A stretch of DNA of 64,000 bases from JBHELB01 sp041859045 (GTDB lineage Bacteria > Hydrogenedentota > Hydrogenedentia > Hydrogenedentales > SLHB01): NCBI GenBank assembly GCA_041859045.1, contig JBHELB010000016.1, positions 124,001 through 188,000 of the forward strand, read 5' to 3'. Of the stretch, positions 26,976 through 35,226 are shown in pieces (the stretch's first letter is position 1; every line of letters starts with the position of its first letter). The notes below the pieces were generated by a model that saw only the letters and a program-made list of their open reading frames with translations, made no database searches and was not told the DNA's origin. A program made the position numbers and the translations under genes.

Positions 26976-27004
26976 ACTATAAGGTTCTCTACGCGGGCTA
27001 TCAA
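26976..27004 (-). promoter_or_regulatory. Sigma-70 promoter of the hybrid kinase gene
   Basis: Minus strand TTGATA (26999-27004), a 17-bp spacer and TATAGT (26976-26981), each five of six to consensus. It sits about 75 bases before ATG 26901. Confidence 0.75.
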
Positions 27005-27021
27005 CCAAGGACGCTCGGGCG

Positions 27022-27402
27022 CTAAGATGCGTCGTTGGGAGGGGGCGCGTCGCCCTTGGGCGGCGCAATGCCCAGGGAACGCAAGAAGCCGTCGATATCT
27101 ATCTCGTCCTCAGTGGCGCCCTGTTCCGGGTGAAAGTGCAGCGGACTCTTGAGAAAGGCGCGGTGGCACTTGGGACACAGGTCCAGATCGAAGCGTTTGT
27201 AGATGCTTTCTTCGATCTCTTGAGTGGATTTGTTCTTGAGACGTTCGATTAATTCCAGCATTTCGGCGCGATGGTCGCGCACGAGATCGGAGAGCCCGAT
27301 CTCCAATTCTTCGTATGCGGCGCGAACGTCGATATGCACCCGATAGCGAAGGTCTTTGTTCGATAGACGCGCCCCGCATCCGTCGCAGACGTAAACCAGC
27401 AT
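27022..27402 (-). CDS. Zinc-finger-like hypothetical protein downstream of dnaX
   Basis: 126 residues, ATG 27402 preceded by GAGGAGG. An N-terminal CDGCG pair (residues 6-10) and a later CPKCH (about 77-81) suggest one split zinc site. A helical segment (AEMLELIERLKNKSTQEIEE) lies between. The acidic end is followed by a Pro-rich tail. It sits 33 bases after dnaX, where many bacteria have ybaB and recR, which are absent here. Function unknown. Confidence 0.72.
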   Translation of the reverse strand: MLVYVCDGCGARLSNKDLRYRVHIDVRAAYEELEIGLSDLVRDHRAEMLELIERLKNKSTQEIEESIYKRFDLDLCPKCHRAFLKSPLHFHPEQGATEDEIDIDGFLRSLGIAPPKGDAPPPNDAS

Positions 27403-27435
27403 AGAGCCTCCTCGCGCTTATGCCCGTCGGCGCTG

Positions 27436-29178
27436 TTACTCACCTTCTTCTTGGGCTGGTGGGGTCACGGAGACAATGGTCCCCTTGAAAAGGTCCACGA
27501 TCTGGGCGACCTTGGGATTGGCCATCGCCTGGCGCAATTCCGACGCGGGCAAGAGCGGTTCCTGCGCACCGCCGGCGGCAGCGGACGACGAGGCGCCTGG
27601 GGCGTTGGTGAGCGTGGTGCGGATGTGCCGAATGTTCGTGGTGGCGGTCTGAAGCGCGCCCTCCAACGCGGCGCGGTTCTCGGGCTTCTCGATCTCGTCT
27701 CGCGCATTCGACTGCGAGAAGGCCAGTACCAGCGTGTCGTCCTCAACGGCCTGTACAGAAGCCCCTCCCAACCAGATGCCCAATCCGAAATGGCGACGCG
27801 CGAAACTGCGGACAAACGAGCGCCAGACCCGTTCGGCATTGCTCTCAATCAATTCGATCTGCGTGGGACCGGAATCGGTGTCTTCGGGTTCTGGGCGCGT
27901 TTCAGGCGTGCGCGCGAGGTTTCCCTCTTCCGCAATGCTTGGCTTTGGCGCGGGGCGGGCAGGGCGCGGAGCGGGCCCCGGGGGCGGCGTCGGCACCGTG
28001 CGAGAGGGCGTAGCAGGAAGCGACACGCCGCCGCCGAGTGCCGCAATTTTTTCCAACAGCGCGTCCAGCGAGACTTCGACGGAAACCTTGGAAATGCGGA
28101 TCAACAACGCCTCTAGCGCGATTCGCTGTGCGATCTGGGAATCGAAATCCTTGGCGAGTTCGGCAAACTGCTCGACGAGTCGGATGAGATCCATCAGGCT
28201 GAAGGCATTCGCGCGATTCTGCATCTCGCTGAGTTCCGCCTCGGGCAGAGCAAGGAGCTTGCGCGCGTCGGCCGTCTTGCAGACCAAGAGATTTCGGAAG
28301 TATTGAAGGATGTCCTGCACGAACGCCGAGAGGTCTTTGCCGCGCGCGGTGATGTCGTCGATGAGTTCCAGCAAACGTCCCGCGTTTTTCTCGAGGATCG
28401 CGTCGCATAAAACATGCAGCACGGACCAGTCGACCAGCCCTAATACATCAAAGACATCCTTGAACGTGACTTCCTCGCCACAGTACGAGATTACCTGCTC
28501 GAAAATGCTCTGCGCGTCGCGCACGCCGCCGTCCGCCGCGCGGGCTACGGCGTAGAGCGCTTCTTCACTGACGCTGACTTTCTCCGCGCTGGCGATGCGC
28601 CGCAAGAGCGCCATGAGCGGTTCCTGGCCGATGCGTCGGAAGTCGTAGCGCTGACACCGAGAGATGATCGTCGCCGGGATTTTGCCCGCCTCGGTCGTGG
28701 CGAGAATAAAGACCGCATGCTCTGGCGGCTCTTCAAGGGTCTTGAGCAGGGCGTTGAACGCGGCGCTGGAGAGCTGATGCACCTCGTCGATCACGTAGAC
28801 CTTGTAACGCGAACGCGACGGTACGAGCCGGATATTCTCGCGGATCTGGCGTACATCCTCGATCGTATTGTTCGAGGCACCGTCGATTTCGATCACATCG
28901 ATGCTATTTCCCGCAGCGATGGTCCGGCAATTGTCGCACTCGCCGCAGGGCGTCGGCGTCGGGCCATCGGTGGACTGACAGTTGAGCGCCTTGGCGAGGA
29001 TGCGCGCCGTGGTGGTCTTGCCTACGCCGCGCGAGCCGATGAAGAGAAAGGCATGGCCGATGCGACGCGAGGCGATGGCGTTCTGGATCGTGCGGGTGAT
29101 GTGCTCCTGCCCGACGACATCGTCAAAGGTCTGTGGCCGCCATTTGCGCGCCAGCACCAGGTAAGGATCGACCGCCAT
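27436..29178 (-). CDS. dnaX: DNA polymerase III gamma/tau subunit
   Basis: 580 residues. The clamp-loader AAA+ core is complete: RPQTFDDVVGQEHITRT, Walker A GSRGVGKTTTA (49-59), four zinc-ligand Cys in CQS...CGECDNC, DEVHQLS (Walker B), LEEPPEHAVFILATTE and SRCQRYDF. Domain III (about 220-375) follows, then a Pro-rich linker (about 385-425) and a C-terminal tau-like domain. It loads the sliding clamp at the replication fork. GGGAGG precedes ATG 29178. No slippery A-tract for a gamma frameshift was obvious. The SRP RNA gene lies upstream on the same strand, a common arrangement. Confidence 0.93.
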   Translation of the reverse strand: MAVDPYLVLARKWRPQTFDDVVGQEHITRTIQNAIASRRIGHAFLFIGSRGVGKTTTARILAKALNCQSTDGPTPTPCGECDNCRTIAAGNSIDVIEIDGASNNTIEDVRQIRENIRLVPSRSRYKVYVIDEVHQLSSAAFNALLKTLEEPPEHAVFILATTEAGKIPATIISRCQRYDFRRIGQEPLMALLRRIASAEKVSVSEEALYAVARAADGGVRDAQSIFEQVISYCGEEVTFKDVFDVLGLVDWSVLHVLCDAILEKNAGRLLELIDDITARGKDLSAFVQDILQYFRNLLVCKTADARKLLALPEAELSEMQNRANAFSLMDLIRLVEQFAELAKDFDSQIAQRIALEALLIRISKVSVEVSLDALLEKIAALGGGVSLPATPSRTVPTPPPGPAPRPARPAPKPSIAEEGNLARTPETRPEPEDTDSGPTQIELIESNAERVWRSFVRSFARRHFGLGIWLGGASVQAVEDDTLVLAFSQSNARDEIEKPENRAALEGALQTATTNIRHIRTTLTNAPGASSSAAAGGAQEPLLPASELRQAMANPKVAQIVDLFKGTIVSVTPPAQEEGE

Positions 29179-29309
29179 GGAACCTCCCGCGCCCGTCTCC
29201 GGCGGTCCTCGTGCGCTTCATCGGCGGCAGTTCCGCGGAGCAGAGTGGAAAAACCCGCGCACCCACCGTCGAACGCTTGCCCAGGACGGCCACCAAGCCG
29301 CCAGCTCGG

Positions 29310-29433
29310 GCCAGGCAAACCCACAGCACACGGGAATTCCCGCCTACGGCTGCTTCCTTCCGGACCTGACCGGGTTCGGCGGCATCCCGTTGAGTGGGAC
29401 CCAACCGTCAACACCACGTGCTTGGCACCTGAC
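29310..29433 (-). ncRNA. ffs: Signal recognition particle RNA (4.5S type)
   Basis: Minus strand. The conserved Ffh-binding hairpin GGTCAGGTCCGGAAGGAAGC plus AGCC (29348-29371) is exact, with the GGAA tetraloop and the asymmetric AGCAGCC side. Flanking stems GCCGCC/GGCGG and CGGGA/TTCCCG extend the hairpin, and CAGG...CAAGC pairs with GTTTG...CCTG to close it. Ends are estimated from this pairing to within about 10 bases. It targets nascent membrane proteins together with Ffh. The remainder of the 29179-29675 gap shows only the downstream promoter. Confidence 0.92.
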
Positions 29434-29608
29434 TGATGAGCAAGACGCCCTCGGGTGGGAATTCGACCTCGCTAAAGCGGATTGCGAGTACAGGACACCG
29501 CTAGTTTCCCGTCTAGCGCGGGTAAAGCCAATCTTCGAATTACCACCTTTTTTCAAGGGGAGATGAACGGTAACAGGTTTTTGGGGCGATGTCAATGTGG
29601 GGCCCCAT

Positions 29609-29637
29609 TTGCGTGAGCGACTGCGTACGGATACTAT
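29609..29637 (+). promoter_or_regulatory. Promoter of the alpha-galactosidase gene
   Basis: TTGCGT (29609-29614), a 17-bp spacer and TACTAT (29632-29637), 39 bases before GTG 29676. Moderate consensus match. Confidence 0.5.
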
Positions 29638-29675
29638 CACGCGTCAACCGAAACGCGTTGCAGGGGGGGCGAAAA

Positions 29676-31709
29676 GTGAACTTATCGCGTTGGAGTGCCC
29701 TGATTTTTCCGGTATTTGCGGGTTTGATTTTCCACTCCGCATTCGCAGCGGACACCGCGCCGCAGAAGTCAGACAAGGACGTCTCGATTCCAACCGCCTC
29801 GGCACCGCCTCTACCCGATAACGGGATATGGCTCGACGAAATCCCGTTGAAGCATTACCTGCAGGATTTCGAAATCCCCCGCGTGAACAAGTCGACCTAT
29901 CAGAACCCGCTGAAAGTCGCGGGAACGGTCTACTCACGCGGCATCGGCACGCATTCGCTGTTCGAGTGGATGTTGGACGTCAAGGGGGAGGCGGAATCGT
30001 TCGAGGCCTGGATCGGGCTCGACGACGAGACCGAAATGCGCGGCACAATCGTGTTTGAGGTGTGGGCGGATCAGCGGTGTGCGTACCGTTCGGAAGTCAT
30101 CCGTTGCGGCGAGCCGGTGCGCCGCCTCACGGCGGACCTGCGCGGCGCGCAGAAGGTCTTGCTGGCGGTGCGGACAGCGGGAGACGGAATGGGCTACGAC
30201 CACGGCGATTGGTGCAACGCCTATTTTGTCATGAAACCGGGCTCGACGATTAAGCCGGAGCCGATTCCCATCGCAGTCGATCCAACGCCGATGCCCATCG
30301 CCACTATCGACAAGAACGAACTTGGCATCTTCGGTCCGCGCGTCGTTGGGGCAACACCCGGTAAACCGTTCCTGTTCCGAATCCCGGCGTCTGGCAAGGG
30401 AAAGCTGTCTTTCTCGGCGAAGGGATTGCCGAAAGGCCTCATCCTCGATCCCGACACAGGGATTATCACTGGCGCACTCGCCGAGCAAGGCGAATTCAAT
30501 GTACATCTTACCGTGAAAGCCCGAAACGGCAAGGCACAGCGCAGACTGAAGATCGTTGCCGGGCAAAATGTCCTCGCGCAGACTCCGCCGATGGGATGGA
30601 ATTCCTGGAACGCGTGGTTGAAGAACATTGACGACACGAAGATACGGGAAGCCGCCGCAGCGATGGTCGACACGGGCCTTGCCGCGAAAGGGTATCAGTA
30701 CGTCAACATCGACGACGGGTGGGTGGGAGAACGAGACGGAAGCGGCGTCATTCAATCCAACGAAAAGTTCCCCGATATGAAGGCACTGACCGATTATATT
30801 CACGCCAAGGGACTGAAGGCGGGCATTTACTCCTCGCCGGGACCGAGGACATGTTGCGGGTTCGAGGGGAGTTACCAGCATGAAGCCTCCGACGCCGCGC
30901 GCTATGCGGAATGGGGGGTTGATTACTTGAAGTATGACTGGTGCTCCTACTTCGATCTGCCCTTTGTCGGGCTGAAAGCGCCACTGGAAGTACTGAAGGA
31001 GCCGTACCGCATCATGGGCCGGGCGCTGCAAGCCTCACCACGCGATATCGTTCTCAGCATGGGCCAGGGCGGGCAAGGCGCGCCGTGGCTCTGGGGCCAC
31101 GGGGAGTGTGGCGCAAGTCTGTGGCGCATCGAAACCGATCTGTCTGACCGCTGGACGGTGATCCCCTGCATCGGCATGACGGCCTTGGCGATCAATCAGT
31201 ACTCAGGCCCTGGGCATTGGAACGACCCTGATATGCTCATGGTGGGCGTCATCAGTTGGGGCACGGGTGTGCAACATCAGACGGGACTATTACTGAACGA
31301 ACAGCTCACGCATGTCACCATGTGGAGCATGCTCGCCGCGCCGCTCTTGCTCGGGTGCGATCTCACCCAACTCGATCCCTTCACGTTCAACCTGATCGCC
31401 AATCCAGAAGTGATCGACGTGGACCAAGATCCGCTGGGCAAGAGCGCGCAGCGGATTCAGGGAGATGGTTCGATCGAGATATGGGGGAAGCCCTTGTACG
31501 ACGGAACAACCGCTATCGCGTTGTTCAATCTGTCGCCGTGGAAGCAGACCATCGGAGTCTCGCCCGCGCTGTTTAACGCACCGGCGGGCACGTCGCTGCG
31601 CGACCTCTGGCAACGACGCGACATCGCGCCGCTTTCTAGCGAAACGCGCTTCGAGGTGGCCCCGCACGGCGCGGTACTCCTCAAAGTCGGCAGACCCAAA
31701 GCGGAGTGA
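29676..31709 (+). CDS. Secreted alpha-galactosidase, GH27, with NPCBM and Ig-like modules
   Basis: 677 residues from GTG 29676, which has a G-rich ribosome site (29663-29669) and gives a clean signal peptide (LIFPVFAGLIFHSAFAAD); the ATG at 29589 would overlap the promoter. An NPCBM carbohydrate-binding domain spans about 50-190 (SRGIGTHSLFEW, GIDDE-like text, GDWCNAYF). A putative-Ig module spans about 220-300. The GH27 barrel follows: MGWNSWNAW, YVNIDDGWVG, YLKYDWCSY with the nucleophile Asp and GHWNDPDMLMVG with the acid/base Asp. A C-terminal beta-domain closes it. It would release terminal alpha-galactose outside the cytoplasm. Confidence 0.92.
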   Translation: MNLSRWSALIFPVFAGLIFHSAFAADTAPQKSDKDVSIPTASAPPLPDNGIWLDEIPLKHYLQDFEIPRVNKSTYQNPLKVAGTVYSRGIGTHSLFEWMLDVKGEAESFEAWIGLDDETEMRGTIVFEVWADQRCAYRSEVIRCGEPVRRLTADLRGAQKVLLAVRTAGDGMGYDHGDWCNAYFVMKPGSTIKPEPIPIAVDPTPMPIATIDKNELGIFGPRVVGATPGKPFLFRIPASGKGKLSFSAKGLPKGLILDPDTGIITGALAEQGEFNVHLTVKARNGKAQRRLKIVAGQNVLAQTPPMGWNSWNAWLKNIDDTKIREAAAAMVDTGLAAKGYQYVNIDDGWVGERDGSGVIQSNEKFPDMKALTDYIHAKGLKAGIYSSPGPRTCCGFEGSYQHEASDAARYAEWGVDYLKYDWCSYFDLPFVGLKAPLEVLKEPYRIMGRALQASPRDIVLSMGQGGQGAPWLWGHGECGASLWRIETDLSDRWTVIPCIGMTALAINQYSGPGHWNDPDMLMVGVISWGTGVQHQTGLLLNEQLTHVTMWSMLAAPLLLGCDLTQLDPFTFNLIANPEVIDVDQDPLGKSAQRIQGDGSIEIWGKPLYDGTTAIALFNLSPWKQTIGVSPALFNAPAGTSLRDLWQRRDIAPLSSETRFEVAPHGAVLLKVGRPKAE

Positions 31710-31842
31710 CCGGGGAAATAGGGGGGGCTGCCTGAGAAATGGGCAACGCGCCAGAATGATCGCGCCGAGCGCCTTTTGTCATCTAGTTATGTTGCCGAGC
31801 GAAATGAGAGGCGACGATTCCAGACAGACCTGAGAGGCCTTG

Positions 31843-33234
31843 ATGCGGAAACGGGAATTCTACCTGATTGGCTTGATGGGCGTGGCATTCATTGCCATCG
31901 TCGGCTTTCTCTCGTGGTCCTCGGTTGTCGAGCACGGAAAGAACGCGGTCGCCTCGAACTTCAAGCAGAAGACCACCGCGATACTCCCTGTCGCGCCTGG
32001 GACGTCCTCGGGGAAAAACGAAGGCGAAGCAGGAAAACCCGCCACATCCACCGCCGCATGGGCCGATCTACTCGGCCGGACACAGTTGCTCAGGCAGGAA
32101 AAGGAATGGGAATCCGCACTCACACTCATCCGCGATGGCAAATCCTGGACGTGGACTTCTGAAGAGCGGGCCGAAGTGGCGAAGTTCATGGCCGCCAAAA
32201 TGGGACTTCTTGATGAACTTCGTCGCCTGGCCGAAATCGGCGGGCCAGTGCAGGCGCTGGACTTCTCCAAGGGCTTCCATATGGAGCTGCCGCACTTGGC
32301 GCCGCTTCGGTTTGCCGCGCGCTTGCTTGCGGCGGATGCGGCCCTGCGTGCAAGCAACGGCGATTACGTGGGCGCGGTCGAGGACTTAACCGCCGCGATG
32401 AAACTCGCCAATAACGTGGCGCAGGAACCGCTGCTCAGCTCGCAGTTGGTTCGCTTCGCTATGGACGACATTGCGTCGAGCGCCATCGAGAATGTGGTAA
32501 CTGGCGGAGAGCTTTCCCCGGAACTCTACCGCACACTCATCGCCCAAGCCGCTGCCGCCGCGGGCCGCGAGGCGTTTGCGCAGTCCTTTCTGGGCGAAGC
32601 GACGATGGGGATCGATACCTTTGGGCGAATACGCACGGGCGAGTATCCCCTCAATGAATTCCGGAGCTTCTACCATACCGAATCGCCTGAGGGCCCGCAG
32701 GAACTCGTCGATGCGGCGCTGTCCATGCTGTACACCAGCCCTGCAGGCCAACCCTTTATGAACCTGGACGAGCAGACCTACACAGAGACAATGCTGCAAC
32801 TCAGCGAAGCTGTCCAACGGCCTTATTACGAGGCGCAACCTCGGATCGAAGCGCTCGCCAATGAGACTGGCGGTGGGCTGTCCTTCCTCAAGCCGATCTC
32901 CAACACGCTCGTACCTAGTTTCGAAGGAATCCTCGATGCCCAAGCGCTACATGAGGCGAGGATGGGGCTGATGCAAGTGGGGTTGGCGGTGGAGCTATAC
33001 CACGCGCAGAACGGGCAATACCCGTCGTCGCTCGAGGCCGTCGCGCCGATTCTCGCTGGCAACGTGCCGGTCGACCCCTTCACCGGCCAGCCGTTTGTCT
33101 ACCAACCCTCCGGCGACAGTTTCACGCTCTACAGCGCTCGGGGCAGCACGCCTGCCCCTGCACGACGTCCCAACCACCACCCGCGCGGTGCCGACGCACA
33201 AGGCAATATCGTCTGGCGGGGAGAAGAGAAGTAA
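31843..33234 (+). CDS. Membrane-anchored protein with pseudopilin-like C-terminal domain, paralog A
   Basis: 463 residues from ATG 31843 with GAGAGG upstream. One N-terminal membrane helix (FYLIGLMGVAFIAIVGFLSW) is followed by a mostly helical region (about 60-360) and a C-terminal domain (MGLMQVGLAVELYHAQNGQY, VDPFTGQPFVYQ, GDSFTLYSA) that resembles the globular half of type II secretion GspG pseudopilins. No prepilin peptidase site is visible at the N-terminus. The gene at 33778-35199 encodes a paralog. The last 201 bp of the two pseudopilin-like regions (32950-33150 here) are almost identical. Function unknown. Confidence 0.8.
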   Translation: MRKREFYLIGLMGVAFIAIVGFLSWSSVVEHGKNAVASNFKQKTTAILPVAPGTSSGKNEGEAGKPATSTAAWADLLGRTQLLRQEKEWESALTLIRDGKSWTWTSEERAEVAKFMAAKMGLLDELRRLAEIGGPVQALDFSKGFHMELPHLAPLRFAARLLAADAALRASNGDYVGAVEDLTAAMKLANNVAQEPLLSSQLVRFAMDDIASSAIENVVTGGELSPELYRTLIAQAAAAAGREAFAQSFLGEATMGIDTFGRIRTGEYPLNEFRSFYHTESPEGPQELVDAALSMLYTSPAGQPFMNLDEQTYTETMLQLSEAVQRPYYEAQPRIEALANETGGGLSFLKPISNTLVPSFEGILDAQALHEARMGLMQVGLAVELYHAQNGQYPSSLEAVAPILAGNVPVDPFTGQPFVYQPSGDSFTLYSARGSTPAPARRPNHHPRGADAQGNIVWRGEEK

Positions 33235-33261
33235 CGGGTACATTTGTGTCCCCACTCACGT

Positions 33262-33716
33262 CCCCAATCGCCGGGCAAAACGAGGCCTCTTGCGCACGTC
33301 CTTATTGTTCAAGCAAAGGTGAGTATTGGGGAAGCACCCGATGGTGCATGCAGTCCCCGCGCGAGGGATTCTGCAATCTCCCGCACGGTTAGCGTAAGCG
33401 CGCGTTGAATCCGCGAAGCGGATGACAGAAGGTAGCCCAGGGTGGAGCGAAGCGAAACCCTGGGTTTGGCACCTCAAACAGAGAACCCGCGCAGCGGGTG
33501 TCAGAGTCGCCTTTTGGGAGAAGTATTCCATTTTCTAACACCCCGTTCCGGGGTTCTTTTTCTTTGGGAGAGCCTACCCCGGGTTTCACTTCGCGGCGGC
33601 GCCACTCCGTTCCACCCGGGGCTACCTTCTGTCATCCGCTTCGCGGATTGGAGACAAGACCTTTCCGCGACACAACGCCCCTGACGCTTTTTCTGAAAGT
33701 TATCCGGCGATTTGGG
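33262..33716 (-). repeat. Palindrome-packed dispersed repeat, copy 2 (inverted)
   Basis: An approximately 455-bp copy of the element at 22220-22671 in opposite orientation, with ends CCCCAATCGCCGGGC and TCCGGCGATTTGGG. Most internal palindromes are kept (ATCCGCGAAGCGGAT, GTAGCCCAGGGTGGAGCGAA, GAACCCCGGAACGGGGTGT), with substitutions that often keep pairing. It fills the 33235-33777 gap between the two paralogs. No target-site duplication is obvious. Confidence 0.85.
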
Positions 33717-33777
33717 TCGCGTGCGTCTGGTGTCTTTTTTCCTTATCATCAGCTAGTGGTGGTTCGAGGAAACGGCG

Positions 33778-35199
33778 ATGCGCGCTAGAGACAAATTGCT
33801 GTTCGGCCTTCTCTGTGTATGGGGACTTGGCATCTGCGGATTAATCGGCATGTCCTCAATCGGCCGAAATATGCGCAATGGGGCAATCGCGGAACTGAGA
33901 CGTACCGCCGCCGAATTACCTCAGCGGCCCTCAGCCTCGACATCCTCTCCATCCCGCACCAATGAATCGCTCGGCCACACACGAGAAACTCAAGACTCTA
34001 TCGCGGTCTACTCCCGATTGTTCAAGCAAGTGGAAATGCTACAGAAGGATCAGGCATGGGAGACCGTTCTTGAGGCTGTCCAAAGGGATGACTCGGAGGA
34101 GTTTATCCCGAACATCACTCTGAAGAACTGGACATCTGAAGAACGGGACCGCGTGGGTCAGTTTCTTTGGTTGTACCGCTCGCTCATTTTGGAAATTAGA
34201 CGTGTGGCCGACACGAGTGGCCCAGTAGCCCTCTTGGACTATTCGAAGGGCTATCAAATGGAACTGAACCACTTGAACCTTCTTCGCGATATTACGAGGT
34301 TGCTTAATCTGGATGGTATCTTCTGGGCTGAGAAGGGCGACTATGCAGAGACTGCTGAAAACGCCGTGGCCACGATGAAGCTCGCACGGAATCTGGCGTA
34401 CGAGTCTCTTTTCATTTCGCAGAGTCTTCGCTTCAGGATGTGCGCCACGGCGGCGAGCATAATTGAACGTTCTATCCCTGGCAAAAATCTCTCTCCAGCA
34501 GTCATCCAAACCCTCATCGCGCAAGCGGCCGCCGCGATCGACCGCGAGTCCTATGCGCGAGCAGCCGCCATGGAAGGGGAATTTGGGATTATCCTTTTCG
34601 AGCGGTGTCGCAACGACACGAGCGCCATCGAAGGTGTCTTTCGCTTCGGTATGTGTCCAGGCGCGCGTACGGATCCGATCACCGCAGGATTGACGTATGT
34701 CTTCACAAGCCCCATTGGATCGCCACTCCTGGAGTTTGATGAATGTTTCTGGGTCGAGAGCATGACAGAATTGAGCGAAGCTGCGCGTTTTCCCTACTTC
34801 AAAGCCACGTCATTGCTGAACCAAGAACGGGAACGATCGCGAGAAAGGGCCTTCACCCGCTACTTAAACCCCATATCCGCCAAATTAACGCGATCGAGTT
34901 TTTCCTTCCTCGAGCAACAGGCGACGCATGAGGCGAGGATGGGGCTGATGCAAGTGGGGTTGGCGGTGGAACTGTACCACGCGCAGAACGGGCAATACCC
35001 GTCGTCGCTCGATGCCGTCGCGCCGATTCTCGACGGCAACGTGCCGCTCGACCCGTTCACGGGTCAGCCGTTCGTCTACCAACCCTCCGGCGACAGTTTC
35101 ACGCTTTACAGCGCCCGGGACAGCACGCAGGGTCCGAACGATGCCCCGCACATCCCCGACGCACAGGGCAATATCTACTGGCGGGGAGAAGGGAAGTAG
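33778..35199 (+). CDS. Membrane-anchored protein with pseudopilin-like C-terminal domain, paralog B
   Basis: 473 residues, ATG 33778 preceded by GAGGAAA. It has the same plan as paralog A: an N-terminal membrane helix (LLFGLLCVWGLGICGLIGM), a helical middle with shared segments (LDYSKGYQMELNHL versus LDFSKGFHMELPHL in A; TLIAQAAAAIDRESYARA versus TLIAQAAAAAGREAFAQS) and a nearly identical pseudopilin-like end (34927-35127). The middle is clearly diverged while the end is not. The two probably act in the same envelope process; no other secretion or pilus gene is in the window. Confidence 0.8.
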   Translation: MRARDKLLFGLLCVWGLGICGLIGMSSIGRNMRNGAIAELRRTAAELPQRPSASTSSPSRTNESLGHTRETQDSIAVYSRLFKQVEMLQKDQAWETVLEAVQRDDSEEFIPNITLKNWTSEERDRVGQFLWLYRSLILEIRRVADTSGPVALLDYSKGYQMELNHLNLLRDITRLLNLDGIFWAEKGDYAETAENAVATMKLARNLAYESLFISQSLRFRMCATAASIIERSIPGKNLSPAVIQTLIAQAAAAIDRESYARAAAMEGEFGIILFERCRNDTSAIEGVFRFGMCPGARTDPITAGLTYVFTSPIGSPLLEFDECFWVESMTELSEAARFPYFKATSLLNQERERSRERAFTRYLNPISAKLTRSSFSFLEQQATHEARMGLMQVGLAVELYHAQNGQYPSSLDAVAPILDGNVPLDPFTGQPFVYQPSGDSFTLYSARDSTQGPNDAPHIPDAQGNIYWRGEGK

Positions 35200-35226
35200 T
35201 CGCCGCGTATGCTCGAGGCTCGACGG

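Noticed and set aside
27436..29178. Programmed frameshift in dnaX for gamma subunit
   Set aside because: No A-rich slippery heptamer was seen in the linker region.
33235..33777. CRISPR array
   Set aside because: The repeats are palindromes of varied length without regular spacers; no cas gene nearby.
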